Assembly (NCBI GenBank): GCA_902775555.1
Contig: CACYMQ010000034.1
Location: forward strand, 1 to 54,854
Length of the DNA: 54,854 bases
From: an uncultured Lachnospiraceae bacterium
GTDB taxonomy: Bacteria > Bacillota > Clostridia > Lachnospirales > Lachnospiraceae
Direction of reading: 5' to 3'
The notes beneath the pieces are model-generated. The model was not told where the DNA came from, did not search any database, and saw only the letters and a program-made list of their open reading frames with translations. Below are positions 7,877 through 16,999 of this stretch, piece after piece; the first letter of the stretch is position 1; the number at the start of each line of letters is the position of its first letter. The translations under genes were made by a program, and so were the position numbers.

Positions 7877-10210
7877 TTAGTTCGTTCCCCTGGTCCCCGG
7901 TGCACTCTTCATGTCATAGATCAGGAATTCCGAAGGTGCCACATTTGTATTTTTGTCCAGCTGCATCTCCTTTGCTTCCTCCATGGTGATGGTGATATCG
8001 TCCAGGAATTCCTCGCCCTGTACGCTGATCTTCGTATTTCCCTCCTTGTAATAGATACCGCTATACGTTGAGGTAAGGGATGTTGCCGTCCAGCTTCCGC
8101 TCTCCTTGTCATAGGTATACCTCAGGTATCCCGGCCATTTGCCTGTAGCCGGATCATACCCGTATTCTTCAACGGTCCTTTCCCTGGTGGTCATTTTTCC
8201 GTTCTCTTTCTTGGACATATAGCAGTAATACTGTTTTCCCTTCGGCAGACGGATCGTTGCATCCTTAAAGACCAGCGACGGCTGTTCATCCTCCACTGTC
8301 TTCTCCAGTGTCGCGCCGGGATAATAGTACTCCCACCTGTTATAATATCTGCCCTCAAACCAGCAGTTGTACATATATCCGATATTACCCATGTAGGAAA
8401 TGCCTTCCGTGGTGGAACCGTCGTCATAGAGATAGGTATATCCATCCGACTGACCGCCGAACACGGAGGTAAGAAGTACCAGTCTTACGTAGGAACCGTC
8501 TCCCACATCCTTACGGACCTTTGCCCAGGTAAGAGGTGTCACGGTCTTTCCTTCATTTTGATCCACCTTCAGCGCCCCGTACTCCCGGATCCTGCTCTCC
8601 AGGTCCTTCATATTCACTTTCGTCGACGCATCCTTCGCCGACTTATCAAAGGTAAAGGTGTACAGGATCTGGCTCCGGTTGATGCCCTGTCCTCCGCCGT
8701 TGCCCTGTCCTCCATAACTCTTTGTGGTGCCGTTCAGCGTAATGTCCACCATATAGTGACTCGACGAATTCCTTGCGGTGGTCACCCGTGGATCCAGTCT
8801 CTTCGCAACCGCGGAGAGTTTCCCGGGGAAGCCGAGGGAATCCAGGCGATACGGATACAGAGCCGAGATCAGCATGGATCTGGAATCCTGTCTGTAATAG
8901 GGATCCTGAATATAATATCTCTGATCCACATGCGGAGATGTGGAGATACCATAATACGGGGTCGTGGCGCTCATCTTCAGTTCACCCAGGATATAAACCC
9001 CGCTGTAGAGACAGATCCCGCCGAGTCCGGTCTGTACCGCACTCATTTTATCAAAGAAGGTTGTCTTCCCCTTCGTGTAGGTATTGATGAGGTAATCCAC
9101 ATCATCCACCACCGCGGCAACCTTCACCTTCCTGGCGGTCTCCTTCGTCTCATAATTCGTCCGGTATTCGGTCTCTCCCGTTGTAAGATTGTATACAGGA
9201 GTCGTAGAGGTTGCCTTCCTCTCAACCAGATACAGTTCTCCTCCGTCCGTACCTGAGCCTCTTGCGATATAGCCGCCCTTCACACGCAGAGTCTTTGCAT
9301 TTTCATACTTCACATCCTCATACTTCGTGGTATCCGGAGTGATCGAACCGCCTGAGGTGCTGTAAACCGAATCCTTATCTACAAAGCTGAAGCTGTCCGG
9401 ATCCGGATTGTCTGTCGCGATGAAGAAATAACTGTTAAATGGTGCCAGCATCGGAGTAATGGTATAGGTATAATCCGTATTCACGGATCCGAGACCCGTT
9501 ACAAGCGATCCTGTTTTGGCCGCGCCGAGCCGGTTTTCCTTCTTCCCGGCCTTCACCCACGCGCCGCTCTTATCTACGGCAGATCCCTGTATCGTGGTGC
9601 CGGTGGCAAGATAGCCCTTTGCATCAAAATAGTAGCAGGCTCCGTCGATCCACAGCCACCGGGATTTCGGATACCACCCGGTCTTCTTCTCGCTGTACCA
9701 CCAGCCCTTTTTATCCTTATGCCAGGCACCGCCCGCATTTCTCCCGTCCCAGGTACCGTCCTTCTTTATCCAGTAGCCTCCGATGTACTCACCGGATGCC
9801 ATGCTCCCGTCACTCTGGAAATAATAATACTTCCCTGAGATCTTCTTCCACCCGACTGCCATATAAGCATTCGGCTTGAGATAATACCATTTGCCCTTCC
9901 ATTTCTTCCATTTTCCGGTTAGGGCAGATCCGTCCGAAGCGGAAAAACTCCAGTTCTTTCCGGTCTTCACCCAGCCGTACTGAAGGAACCCGATCTTACT
10001 GAATGTATACCATTTCCCGGAGATCTTCTTCCAGCCGGTGGTACGTGCGCCTGTCTCATCATAATAGCTCACACCGCCGGTCTCCTGGCACCAGCCCAAT
10101 CTCCCTTCCGCCGCCTCACTGGCCGTTGCCGGAGCCGCGCCGAAAGATGAAACCGCGATCGTTGCAGCCAGGATGCCTCCCAGCCATTTTCTGATCCTTC
10201 TCTTTTTCAC
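7877..10210 (-). CDS. Secreted protein with N-terminal cell-wall-binding repeats and an unrecognised C-terminal region
   Basis: About 777 residues. A basic N-terminus and a hydrophobic helix ending near SFGAAPATA form a signal peptide. Residues about 38-205 are aromatic, glycine-rich cell-wall-binding repeats (GWKKISGKWYTF, GWVKTGKNW, GWKKISGKYYYF). They include a longer module (about 135-201) like the C-terminal module of the surface proteins at the right end of the window. The remaining 570 residues match nothing I recognise and are rich in tyrosine, glycine and threonine. I see no sortase motif, so retention probably depends on the repeats. Two in-frame GTG codons could start it; the one at 10210 has the better spacing from GGAGG. 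Unusually, the repeats sit at the N-terminus rather than the C-terminus. An extracellular location is confident; function is unknown. Confidence 0.8.
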   Translation of the reverse strand: MKKRRIRKWLGGILAATIAVSSFGAAPATASEAAEGRLGWCQETGGVSYYDETGARTTGWKKISGKWYTFSKIGFLQYGWVKTGKNWSFSASDGSALTGKWKKWKGKWYYLKPNAYMAVGWKKISGKYYYFQSDGSMASGEYIGGYWIKKDGTWDGRNAGGAWHKDKKGWWYSEKKTGWYPKSRWLWIDGACYYFDAKGYLATGTTIQGSAVDKSGAWVKAGKKENRLGAAKTGSLVTGLGSVNTDYTYTITPMLAPFNSYFFIATDNPDPDSFSFVDKDSVYSTSGGSITPDTTKYEDVKYENAKTLRVKGGYIARGSGTDGGELYLVERKATSTTPVYNLTTGETEYRTNYETKETARKVKVAAVVDDVDYLINTYTKGKTTFFDKMSAVQTGLGGICLYSGVYILGELKMSATTPYYGISTSPHVDQRYYIQDPYYRQDSRSMLISALYPYRLDSLGFPGKLSAVAKRLDPRVTTARNSSSHYMVDITLNGTTKSYGGQGNGGGQGINRSQILYTFTFDKSAKDASTKVNMKDLESRIREYGALKVDQNEGKTVTPLTWAKVRKDVGDGSYVRLVLLTSVFGGQSDGYTYLYDDGSTTEGISYMGNIGYMYNCWFEGRYYNRWEYYYPGATLEKTVEDEQPSLVFKDATIRLPKGKQYYCYMSKKENGKMTTRERTVEEYGYDPATGKWPGYLRYTYDKESGSWTATSLTSTYSGIYYKEGNTKISVQGEEFLDDITITMEEAKEMQLDKNTNVAPSEFLIYDMKSAPGTRGTN

Positions 10211-10337
10211 TGTCACCCCTCCTCATTGTCACATGCTGTTTTCTCCCCATCTGTCCGGATCTCCATGACCGGGCAACTCAAGTTTATTATAACACAGAAC
10301 AACCTCCGAAAGAACCCACAGATTGCGTGATCTGGAC

Positions 10338-10368
10338 AGAAAAAGGGCCCGCCACACAGGGCAGGCCC
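10338..10368 (-). terminator. Terminator after the metal ATPase
   Basis: A 9-bp stem (10345-10353 with 10360-10368, one G-U pair) with loop CTGTGT, followed on the minus strand by TTTTT. Confidence 0.8.
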
Positions 10369-10453
10369 GATCCTTTCCTCTCCGTTCACACATCCTTATT
10401 CTTTACTCCGGAGCCTCCGTTTTTTCTTTTCACCGGATCTTCGGTTTTCCATT

Positions 10454-12109
10454 TCACCGGATCTTCAGTGCCCGTACCGCATTCAGAACTGCAAGCACCA
10501 TGACCCCCACATCCGCGAAAATGGCGATCCACATATTTGCGATCCCCAACGCCCCAAGTATCAGACAAAGCACCTTGACTCCGATGGCAAAAATGATATT
10601 CTGGCGCACGATCCGAAGGGTCTTTCCCGAGATCCTGAGGGCAAGGGACAGCTTCGCCGGATCATCATCCATCAGTACGATATCCGCAGCCTCGATGGCC
10701 GCATCGGATCCCATGGCTCCCATGGCAATACCGATATCCGCCCTGGAGAGGACCGGGGCATCATTGATCCCGTCTCCCACAAATGCCAGACATTCACCGG
10801 GTTTCTTCTTTTCCAGAAGCTTCTCCACTTCCGAAACCTTATCCTGAGGAAGAAGCTCCGCACGCACCTCTGCGATCCCCAGTTCCTTCGCCACCCGCTC
10901 TGCCACCGCTGTTGTATCCCCGGTCAGCATCACCGTCCGGATCCCCTGATCCTTCAGGCTCTTCATGGCATCCTTCGATGTCGTGCGGACCACATCGGAG
11001 ATAATGATATGTCCGGCATACCTTCCGTCTACTGCCACGTGGCATACCGTTCCCGAAGGTGCATCCATCGCCGCTGCGGCTCCCTCCTTCTCCATGAGGC
11101 GAAGATTCCCCACCGCTATCCGATGTCCTTCTGCCTTTGCAGTGACTCCGTAGCCTGCAAGTGCTTCCAGATAATTGGATCCCTTTACCAGGATCCCTCT
11201 TGAACTTGCACAGCCGATCCCGCCGAAGAAGCTGAGCGGAACGGAGATCACCACTGCACAGGGGCAGCTGATGACCAGGAAGGTGAGGGCTCTTGCCACC
11301 CAGTCGATCCAGTCCGGAGAAGCTCCGAACAGCATCCGGATGAGCGGCGGAAGCAATGCCAGTGCCAGGGCACTGTAGCAGACAATGGGGGTATAGACTC
11401 TTGCGAATTTGGAGATAAAATTCTCCGCCTTTGCCTTCTTCATGCTGGAATTCTCTACCAGGTCCAGGATCTTTGATACCGTGGACTCCCCGAATTCCTT
11501 TGTGGTCTCTATATGCAGCTGGCCGTCCAGCGCGATGCAGCCACTGATCACTTCCTCCCCTGTATGGACACGTCTCGGAACCGACTCTCCTGTCAGTGCT
11601 GCCGTATCCAGGGAAGAGGAGCCTGCCGTGACAATTCCGTCAATGGGAACCTTCTCTCCCGGATTTACCACTATGGTGGACCCGATCTCTACTTCATCCG
11701 GGTCTGTTTTTTCAACCCTTCCATCCTCCGACATCAGGTTTGCGTAATCCGGTCGTATATCCATCAGTGCCGCTATGTTCTTTCTGCTCTTCCCCACCGC
11801 AACACTCTGGAACAGTTCTCCCACCTGGTAGAACAGCATGACTGCAACTCCCTCCAGGCATTCTCCCAGACAGAATGCGCCGATGGTGGCAACTGCCATA
11901 AGGAAATTCTCATCGAAGACCTGTCGGTTTTTTATCCCCTTCAACGCCTTGAGAAGTACATCATAGCCTACCACCAGATACGGGATCAGATACGACAGGA
12001 TCAGAGCCCATACAGGTGCTTCCCACAGGTGATACACCACGGTAAGACCCGCTGTCAGGACAAATGCAATCAGGATCCGGATCAGATTCTTCCGCTGTTT
12101 TGCCGTCAT
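10454..12109 (-). CDS. P1B-type heavy-metal ATPase lacking the DKTGT segment (probably non-functional as read)
   Basis: Family role: ATP-driven export of Zn/Cd/Pb-type ions across the inner membrane (ZntA/CadA-like). Seen: N-terminal helices, actuator motif TGES (173-176), CPC metal site in SCPCAVV (282-284), MLTGDT and GDGINDAPVLSRADIG of the P domain, and final helices. Missing: the DKTGT phosphorylation motif and the N-domain HP motif. The sequence runs from GILVKGSNYLEALA (305-318) straight into GYGVTAKAEGHRIAVGN (319-335). In intact relatives roughly 80 residues lie between them. The frame stays open, giving 551 residues against an expected 620-640. Without the aspartate, transport by the known cycle is impossible. 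The gene overlaps the HMA chaperone gene by 4 nt and is the last gene of the ArsR-controlled operon. The loss could be a real in-frame deletion or an assembly fault. Confidence 0.85.
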   Translation of the reverse strand: MTAKQRKNLIRILIAFVLTAGLTVVYHLWEAPVWALILSYLIPYLVVGYDVLLKALKGIKNRQVFDENFLMAVATIGAFCLGECLEGVAVMLFYQVGELFQSVAVGKSRKNIAALMDIRPDYANLMSEDGRVEKTDPDEVEIGSTIVVNPGEKVPIDGIVTAGSSSLDTAALTGESVPRRVHTGEEVISGCIALDGQLHIETTKEFGESTVSKILDLVENSSMKKAKAENFISKFARVYTPIVCYSALALALLPPLIRMLFGASPDWIDWVARALTFLVISCPCAVVISVPLSFFGGIGCASSRGILVKGSNYLEALAGYGVTAKAEGHRIAVGNLRLMEKEGAAAAMDAPSGTVCHVAVDGRYAGHIIISDVVRTTSKDAMKSLKDQGIRTVMLTGDTTAVAERVAKELGIAEVRAELLPQDKVSEVEKLLEKKKPGECLAFVGDGINDAPVLSRADIGIAMGAMGSDAAIEAADIVLMDDDPAKLSLALRISGKTLRIVRQNIIFAIGVKVLCLILGALGIANMWIAIFADVGVMVLAVLNAVRALKIR

Positions 12110-12324
12110 AAAAAGATCTCCATATCATCTTCGATCTTCTTGACATTCTTCCTTGCTGCCTGCATAACCGCCTCCGGATCGGCTCCTTCCTCGAATTCCA
12201 CCTTAACCTTCAGTGTCATAAAGCTGAGAGCAGCATCTTTCACACCCTCGGTCGCACGGATCGCATCCTGCATCTTCTCCGCACACGCCGCACAGTCCAC
12301 TTCAACCTTATATGTCTTCTTCAT
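12106..12324 (-). CDS. Small HMA-domain metal-binding protein
   Basis: A 72-residue heavy-metal-associated domain, a ferredoxin-like fold that carries soft or borderline metals. The CxxC site is present as CAAC (11-14) after VEVD; the usual GMxC start is replaced by DCAAC. GGAGG lies 8 nt ahead. The next gene, the P1B ATPase, has no N-terminal HMA domain of its own, and the two genes overlap by ATGA. This protein therefore probably acts as the detached metal-binding domain or chaperone for the pump. The metal is inferred from the ArsR partner (zinc-like) and not from this sequence alone. Confidence 0.85.
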   Translation of the reverse strand: MKKTYKVEVDCAACAEKMQDAIRATEGVKDAALSFMTLKVKVEFEEGADPEAVMQAARKNVKKIEDDMEIFL

Positions 12325-12375
12325 GTCCCTATCCTCCGTTTTGTCTTTATTCCATTTGTATCGTCCGATACATTC

Positions 12376-12738
12376 CTACTCTTCTACATGCTCCATACCC
12401 AGGCTGAGGATCATGCGTACATGTTCATCATCCAAAGCATAGAAGATTGCTTTTCCTTCTCTTCGGAACTTTACCAGCTTGGCATCCTTCAGGATCCTCA
12501 GCTGATGACTGACTGAGGACTGACTGAGATTCAGGATCGTTGCCATATCGCTGACACAGAGCTCCGTGTCAAACAGCGAATACAGGATCTTGATCCTGGT
12601 AGAATCCCCGAATATCTTAAACAGTTCCGACAGATCATAGAGGTACTCGTCCTCCGGCTGGTTCGCCTTTACTCTCTCAACGATCTCTTCATGAGCCGCT
12701 ATATACTCCTTTGTTCCTTCCTGCAGATTCTTCTCCAT
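12376..12738 (-). CDS. ArsR/SmtB-family metal-sensing repressor, CzrA-like
   Basis: A 120-residue winged-helix repressor that leaves its operator when it binds metal. The recognition region is LNLSQSSVSHQLRILKDAKLV, then the wing FRREGKAIFYAL. The C-terminal helix carries DEH, then a histidine 11 residues after the first, then a glutamate: an alpha-5 pattern D-x-H...H-x-x-E close to the zinc site of CzrA/SmtB. The alpha-3 region reads LCVSD and has only one of the paired cysteines of CadC, which favours zinc (or cobalt) over cadmium/lead. It is the first gene of the operon with the HMA protein and ATPase. Four TTCATATGAA-type sites lie just upstream, two of them embracing the promoter, so autoregulation is very likely. 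Confidence 0.9.
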   Translation of the reverse strand: MEKNLQEGTKEYIAAHEEIVERVKANQPEDEYLYDLSELFKIFGDSTRIKILYSLFDTELCVSDMATILNLSQSSVSHQLRILKDAKLVKFRREGKAIFYALDDEHVRMILSLGMEHVEE

Positions 12739-12791
12739 CCCGAACTCCCTTCTCTTTCGGTATCCCCGTCAGGATCTTCGATTCTTTCCGG

Positions 12792-12875
12792 TTCATATGA
12801 TATTCCACTTCAGGGCCGCCTTCATATGAACAGCCCTTCATATGAAAGTATATTCATATGAAGGGCTGTTGTCAA
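12792..12875 (-). promoter_or_regulatory. Promoter with overlapping ArsR-type operators for the metal-efflux operon
   Basis: On the minus strand, -35 TTGACA (12875-12870), a 17-nt spacer and -10 TATACT (12852-12847). The palindrome TTCATATGAA occurs at 12821-12830, 12837-12846 and 12853-12862, exactly 16 bp apart; a 9/10 copy is at 12792-12801. One copy fills the spacer and one lies just past the -10. Successive copies generate TGAA-N6-TTCA, the spacing of SmtB-family operators. The 12831-12868 segment is also a perfect 16-bp inverted repeat with a 6-nt centre. Repressor binding here would block RNA polymerase. Confidence 0.85.
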
Positions 12876-12884
12876 GTATTTTAT

Positions 12885-13616
12885 TTAATTTTTTGAAGAA
12901 ACTTCCGGTCCTTTTAAAACCGTCATACTGGCATCCTTCAGGCGGGTATATACATAATCCGGATCCTCATCCTCCACGTAGGTCTCAAACACTCCGATCA
13001 CTTCCACCTCACTCCCGAGCTCCGGATATTCATCCGCAGCATGGCTTCCGTCATCCCACTGGAATTCGATTCCCTGCTGACAGCAGGCCAGGGCATCCTT
13101 GATCAGTACATAGTGATAGGTAAGATCCGTCTTCGAGGAACCTGCCGTAGTGTAGAGTCCCTTCATTTTCACCTTCTTACCCACGTAATCCTCGGAATCT
13201 ACCAGGACCATGCGGTATACGGTGGAATAGACCATGTCACTGCTCATGGCAGTGAGATCGATATCCACGGACGCGTCCGGTGTGGAGATATAGGTCACTT
13301 CCGTATCCCCTTCCGCAGACTGTCCGGAAGCTGCTTCCGTAGATGCCTCCGCTTTCCCGGCCGTCGTCACCTGAGCTTCCGATGTCCCGGCTTCCGTTTT
13401 AGCCTCCGTCTTTGCTTCCGTCTTCGCTTCGGTCTTCGTCTCCGTCGGTGCCGCCGTTTTATTCTCTTCCTTTGCGATCTGGCTCTCCATGGCGCCTTCT
13501 ACCGCATTCTTCGACTGAACGCCTTTGTTTCCGCCGCTCTCTCCGCATCCGGTCAATCCTGCCAGAAGCAGTGCGGTCACAACCGCCAGCGCTTTCCTGT
13601 TTTTTATTTTCATCAT
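12885..13616 (-). CDS. Lipoprotein of the zinc-type ABC operon, DUF1980-like C-terminal domain
   Basis: A 243-residue secreted lipoprotein with lipobox LTGC (cysteine near 24). A low-complexity linker (about 50-105) contains four near-perfect KTEA repeats rich in Thr, Glu and Ala. The C-terminal domain (about 125-240) contains YVGKKVKMKG, then ALACCQQGIEF with a CC pair, then LGSEVEVIGVFE. This arrangement resembles the DUF1980/TIGR03943 proteins found beside metal ABC transporters, and the CC pair is a plausible metal ligand. It starts 4 bp after the permease stop with a perfect AGGAGGTGATC. It is not a ZnuA-type solute-binding protein: it is too short and lacks that fold's histidine-rich pattern. 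Family assignment is from memory and moderate. Confidence 0.7.
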   Translation of the reverse strand: MMKIKNRKALAVVTALLLAGLTGCGESGGNKGVQSKNAVEGAMESQIAKEENKTAAPTETKTEAKTEAKTEAKTEAGTSEAQVTTAGKAEASTEAASGQSAEGDTEVTYISTPDASVDIDLTAMSSDMVYSTVYRMVLVDSEDYVGKKVKMKGLYTTAGSSKTDLTYHYVLIKDALACCQQGIEFQWDDGSHAADEYPELGSEVEVIGVFETYVEDEDPDYVYTRLKDASMTVLKGPEVSSKN

Positions 13617-13620
13617 CCGA

Positions 13621-14481
13621 TCACCTCCTTAACAACCTTCCAAGTAATAAGCAAATGATGTAGATCACAAGGTCCACGGCTACTATGGTGGCTCCTACCG
13701 GTGTCGAGGACAGGATGGAGATCAGCATTCCGAGCAGGGCTGCGGAAACGGAGATCGCCGCCGACAGGATCACAACATTCCGGAACGTATGCATGAGCCG
13801 CATGGCCGACAGCGCGGGGAAGATCACCAGCGCGGAGATCAACAGCGAACCCACCAGGTTCATTCCCAAAACGATGATCACCGCTATGATCACTGCAATG
13901 ATCAGATTGTAGATCTTCGCCGGTTTTCCGGTGGCTCTTACAAAATTCTCATCAAATGTAACGGCAAAGATCCTGTTATACAGATAAACGAAAAGCAGGA
14001 TCACCACCGATGACAGGACGATACTGAGGATCACATCCGAGTCTGAAAGTGTCAGTATGGATGTGGATCCAAAAAGGGTCGTACATACATCCCCCGAGAT
14101 ATTGGAGGAGTTTGGCGGGAAAAGATTCATGATCATGTAACCCATGGCCAGAGAGCTGACGGAAACCATGGCGATGGCCGCGTCTCCCTTCACCCTTGCC
14201 TTTTCTCCCGTCTGCAGAAGAAGCACCGCTGCAATTATGGTAAGCGGCATGACCAGGATCATATTATTCGTAAGCTTCAGCACCGTGGCAACCGCCATGA
14301 CACCGAAGGCCACATGTGATAATCCGTCACCGATGAAGGAATACCGTTTCAGCACCAGCGTGACACCGAGAAGGGAGGAACACAGTGCTACCAGACATCC
14401 GACGATCAGCGCGTATCGGACAAAGGGGAACTGCAGGTAGTATTCCAGTTTTTCAAATACACCCATATCTGTCGTGATCAT
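13621..14481 (-). CDS. Metal ABC transporter permease, ZnuB/MntB family (ABC-3)
   Basis: A 286-residue membrane protein with about eight hydrophobic helices, the typical length and pattern of the ABC-3 family importing zinc, manganese or iron(II). Early family signatures are LLGVTLVLKRYSFIGDGLSH and the adjoining VAFGVMAVA; GSLLISALVIFPA (about 222-234) is also typical. Its start overlaps the end of the ATPase gene by 4 nt (ATGA), so the two are translated together. The metal is inferred as zinc from the neighbouring zinc-type repressor operon. No solute-binding component is encoded in this operon. Confidence 0.9.
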   Translation of the reverse strand: MITTDMGVFEKLEYYLQFPFVRYALIVGCLVALCSSLLGVTLVLKRYSFIGDGLSHVAFGVMAVATVLKLTNNMILVMPLTIIAAVLLLQTGEKARVKGDAAIAMVSVSSLAMGYMIMNLFPPNSSNISGDVCTTLFGSTSILTLSDSDVILSIVLSSVVILLFVYLYNRIFAVTFDENFVRATGKPAKIYNLIIAVIIAVIIVLGMNLVGSLLISALVIFPALSAMRLMHTFRNVVILSAAISVSAALLGMLISILSSTPVGATIVAVDLVIYIICLLLGRLLRR

Positions 14482-15245
14482 TTCTCCCCCTCCTTCCAGT
14501 ACGGATTCTGAACGGCCCCTGTACTTCCGGAGGTCACATCTTCACCCTCAAGGGCCTTCCCGAATACTTTCCACGCATCCGACTTCAGATATTCCTCCGT
14601 CGTACCGAAGAACATCTGATGTCCGCCCAGGTGAAGAATGTGTGTTGCATATCTTGTCGCCATTCCGATATCGTGAGAGATCATGATGACCGTCACGCCT
14701 TCCCTGTTCAGTCTCCGGATCAGCTCATACATTTCCGCCGTCACCTTCGGATCCAGACCGCTGACCGGCTCATCCAGAAGAAGCAGCTTCTCGGTTGCGA
14801 CAAGCGCCCTGGACAGGAGCACTCTCTGCTGCTGTCCGCCGGAGAGATCCCGGTAGCAGCGATTCCGAAGCTCCCATATCCCGAGTCTCTTCATGGATGC
14901 CTCTGTTCTCTTTTTGTCCTCTCTTCCATAAAATGGCCGAAAGCCCAGATGAGAGAGATTCCCGGACATGACGATCTCATGAACGGAAGCCGGAAAATCC
15001 CGCTGCACGATGGTCTGCTGCGGAAGATATCCCAGTTCTCTCCTGGTGATCCCTTCTCCGTATTCCACGGTTCCGCTCATCGGACTGTTCAGTTTCAGGA
15101 TTGTTTTCATAAGTGTGGACTTGCCGGCACCATTCTCGCCGACGATACAGAGATAATCCCCTTCTCCCACGGAGAAGTTGACCCCTTCCGTAACGATCCT
15201 GCCATCATATCCCAGTACCAGGTCCTTACATGTTATATAAGCCAA
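14478..15245 (-). CDS. Metal ABC transporter ATP-binding protein, ZnuC-like
   Basis: A 255-residue ATPase that powers the adjoining permease from the cytosolic side. Walker A GENGAGKST (about 36-44), signature LSGGQQQR, Walker B LLLLDEP with the catalytic Glu and the H-loop MISHD are all present. A C-terminal extension of about 30 residues follows the fold. The start is TTG (15243-15245), with AGGAAGG a few nt upstream; no ATG fits the conserved N-terminus AYITCKDLVLGYDG. It follows the HD hydrolase by 20 bp in one operon. Confidence 0.92.
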   Translation of the reverse strand: MAYITCKDLVLGYDGRIVTEGVNFSVGEGDYLCIVGENGAGKSTLMKTILKLNSPMSGTVEYGEGITRRELGYLPQQTIVQRDFPASVHEIVMSGNLSHLGFRPFYGREDKKRTEASMKRLGIWELRNRCYRDLSGGQQQRVLLSRALVATEKLLLLDEPVSGLDPKVTAEMYELIRRLNREGVTVIMISHDIGMATRYATHILHLGGHQMFFGTTEEYLKSDAWKVFGKALEGEDVTSGSTGAVQNPYWKEGEK

Positions 15246-15265
15246 GGTTCCTTCCTCATTTCTTT

Positions 15266-15697
15266 TTATCCGTCTGCCAGCAGTTTCACCGCATCCCGGT
15301 AGCGACGGAAGCGTATCTCGTCCCGTTCCGTCACTTCATCCAGACGGGTATGGTCCAGATTGTGTTCGAGATCTTTCATCTTCACGGTGCGCGCGATGGG
15401 GTCATCCTTCAGATTCCTTACATATTCCAGATAATCCCCGTTCTTTTCTCTGGTAAGCAGCTGCACCGCCCGGATCTGTACTTCGGTAAAGCCTTCGTTT
15501 CTAAGATCCTCCACTGTGGCTTCCGTATCCTCCAGAACATCATGAAGCAGGGCCACAACACAGGTGTCCTCATCCGTCATCTGTTCGGCCAGATGCACCG
15601 GATGAAGTACATACGGAAGACCGGCCCGGTCCTGCTGCCCTTCATGTGCACGAAATGCAAAGCGTATCGCCCTTTTTGTCATTTCCGTATAGATCAT
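15266..15697 (-). CDS. Small HD-domain phosphohydrolase (RelA/SpoT hydrolase-like)
   Basis: A 143-residue stand-alone HD domain similar to the (p)ppGpp hydrolase half of RelA/SpoT and to MESH1-like enzymes. The metal ligands fall in LPYVLHPVHLA (H), ALLHDVLEDTEAT (HD and the following ED) and TVKMKDLEHNLD (D). No synthetase or TGS domain is attached. GGAGG precedes the ATG. It heads the operon containing the zinc-type ABC transporter, with its own promoter divergent from trpS. The substrate is unproven: (p)ppGpp, another nucleotide, or something unrelated. The link to metal uptake may reflect metal dependence or simple co-transcription. Confidence 0.82.
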   Translation of the reverse strand: MIYTEMTKRAIRFAFRAHEGQQDRAGLPYVLHPVHLAEQMTDEDTCVVALLHDVLEDTEATVEDLRNEGFTEVQIRAVQLLTREKNGDYLEYVRNLKDDPIARTVKMKDLEHNLDHTRLDEVTERDEIRFRRYRDAVKLLADG

Positions 15698-15727
15698 AGA
15701 GGCCTCCTTCTCATTTCTGTCTCATCT

Positions 15728-15756
15728 ATTCTAATCACTTCATGCGGGAAATGCAA
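15728..15756 (-). promoter_or_regulatory. Promoter of the HD-ABC-lipoprotein operon
   Basis: On the minus strand, -35 TTGCAT (15756-15751), a 17-nt spacer and -10 TAGAAT (15733-15728). It is back-to-back with the trpS promoter 18 bp away. No Zur box was recognised by eye. Confidence 0.7.
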
Positions 15757-15773
15757 ATGAAATCTCCGCTGTC

Positions 15774-15802
15774 TTGACTTTTTTCCATGAAATCATTATG
15801 AT
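15774..15802 (+). promoter_or_regulatory. Promoter of trpS
   Basis: -35 TTGACT (15774-15779), a 17-nt spacer and -10 TATGAT (15797-15802). The leader to the ATG is about 90 nt; I see no T-box stem I or antiterminator. Confidence 0.75.
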
Positions 15803-15858
15803 AGGAATACGATTCCGGCTGAGATAAATATGGCCTCGGCATGTTCCGACGCCCTTAA

Positions 15859-16989
<1,131 letters not shown>

Positions 16990-16999
16990 GAGTTTTTGT

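Noticed and set aside
12831-12868. Terminator for the lipoprotein gene at the perfect 16-bp inverted repeat
   Set aside because: The repeat straddles a TTGACA-17-TATACT promoter and matches ArsR-family operator spacing; no T-run follows on the minus strand.
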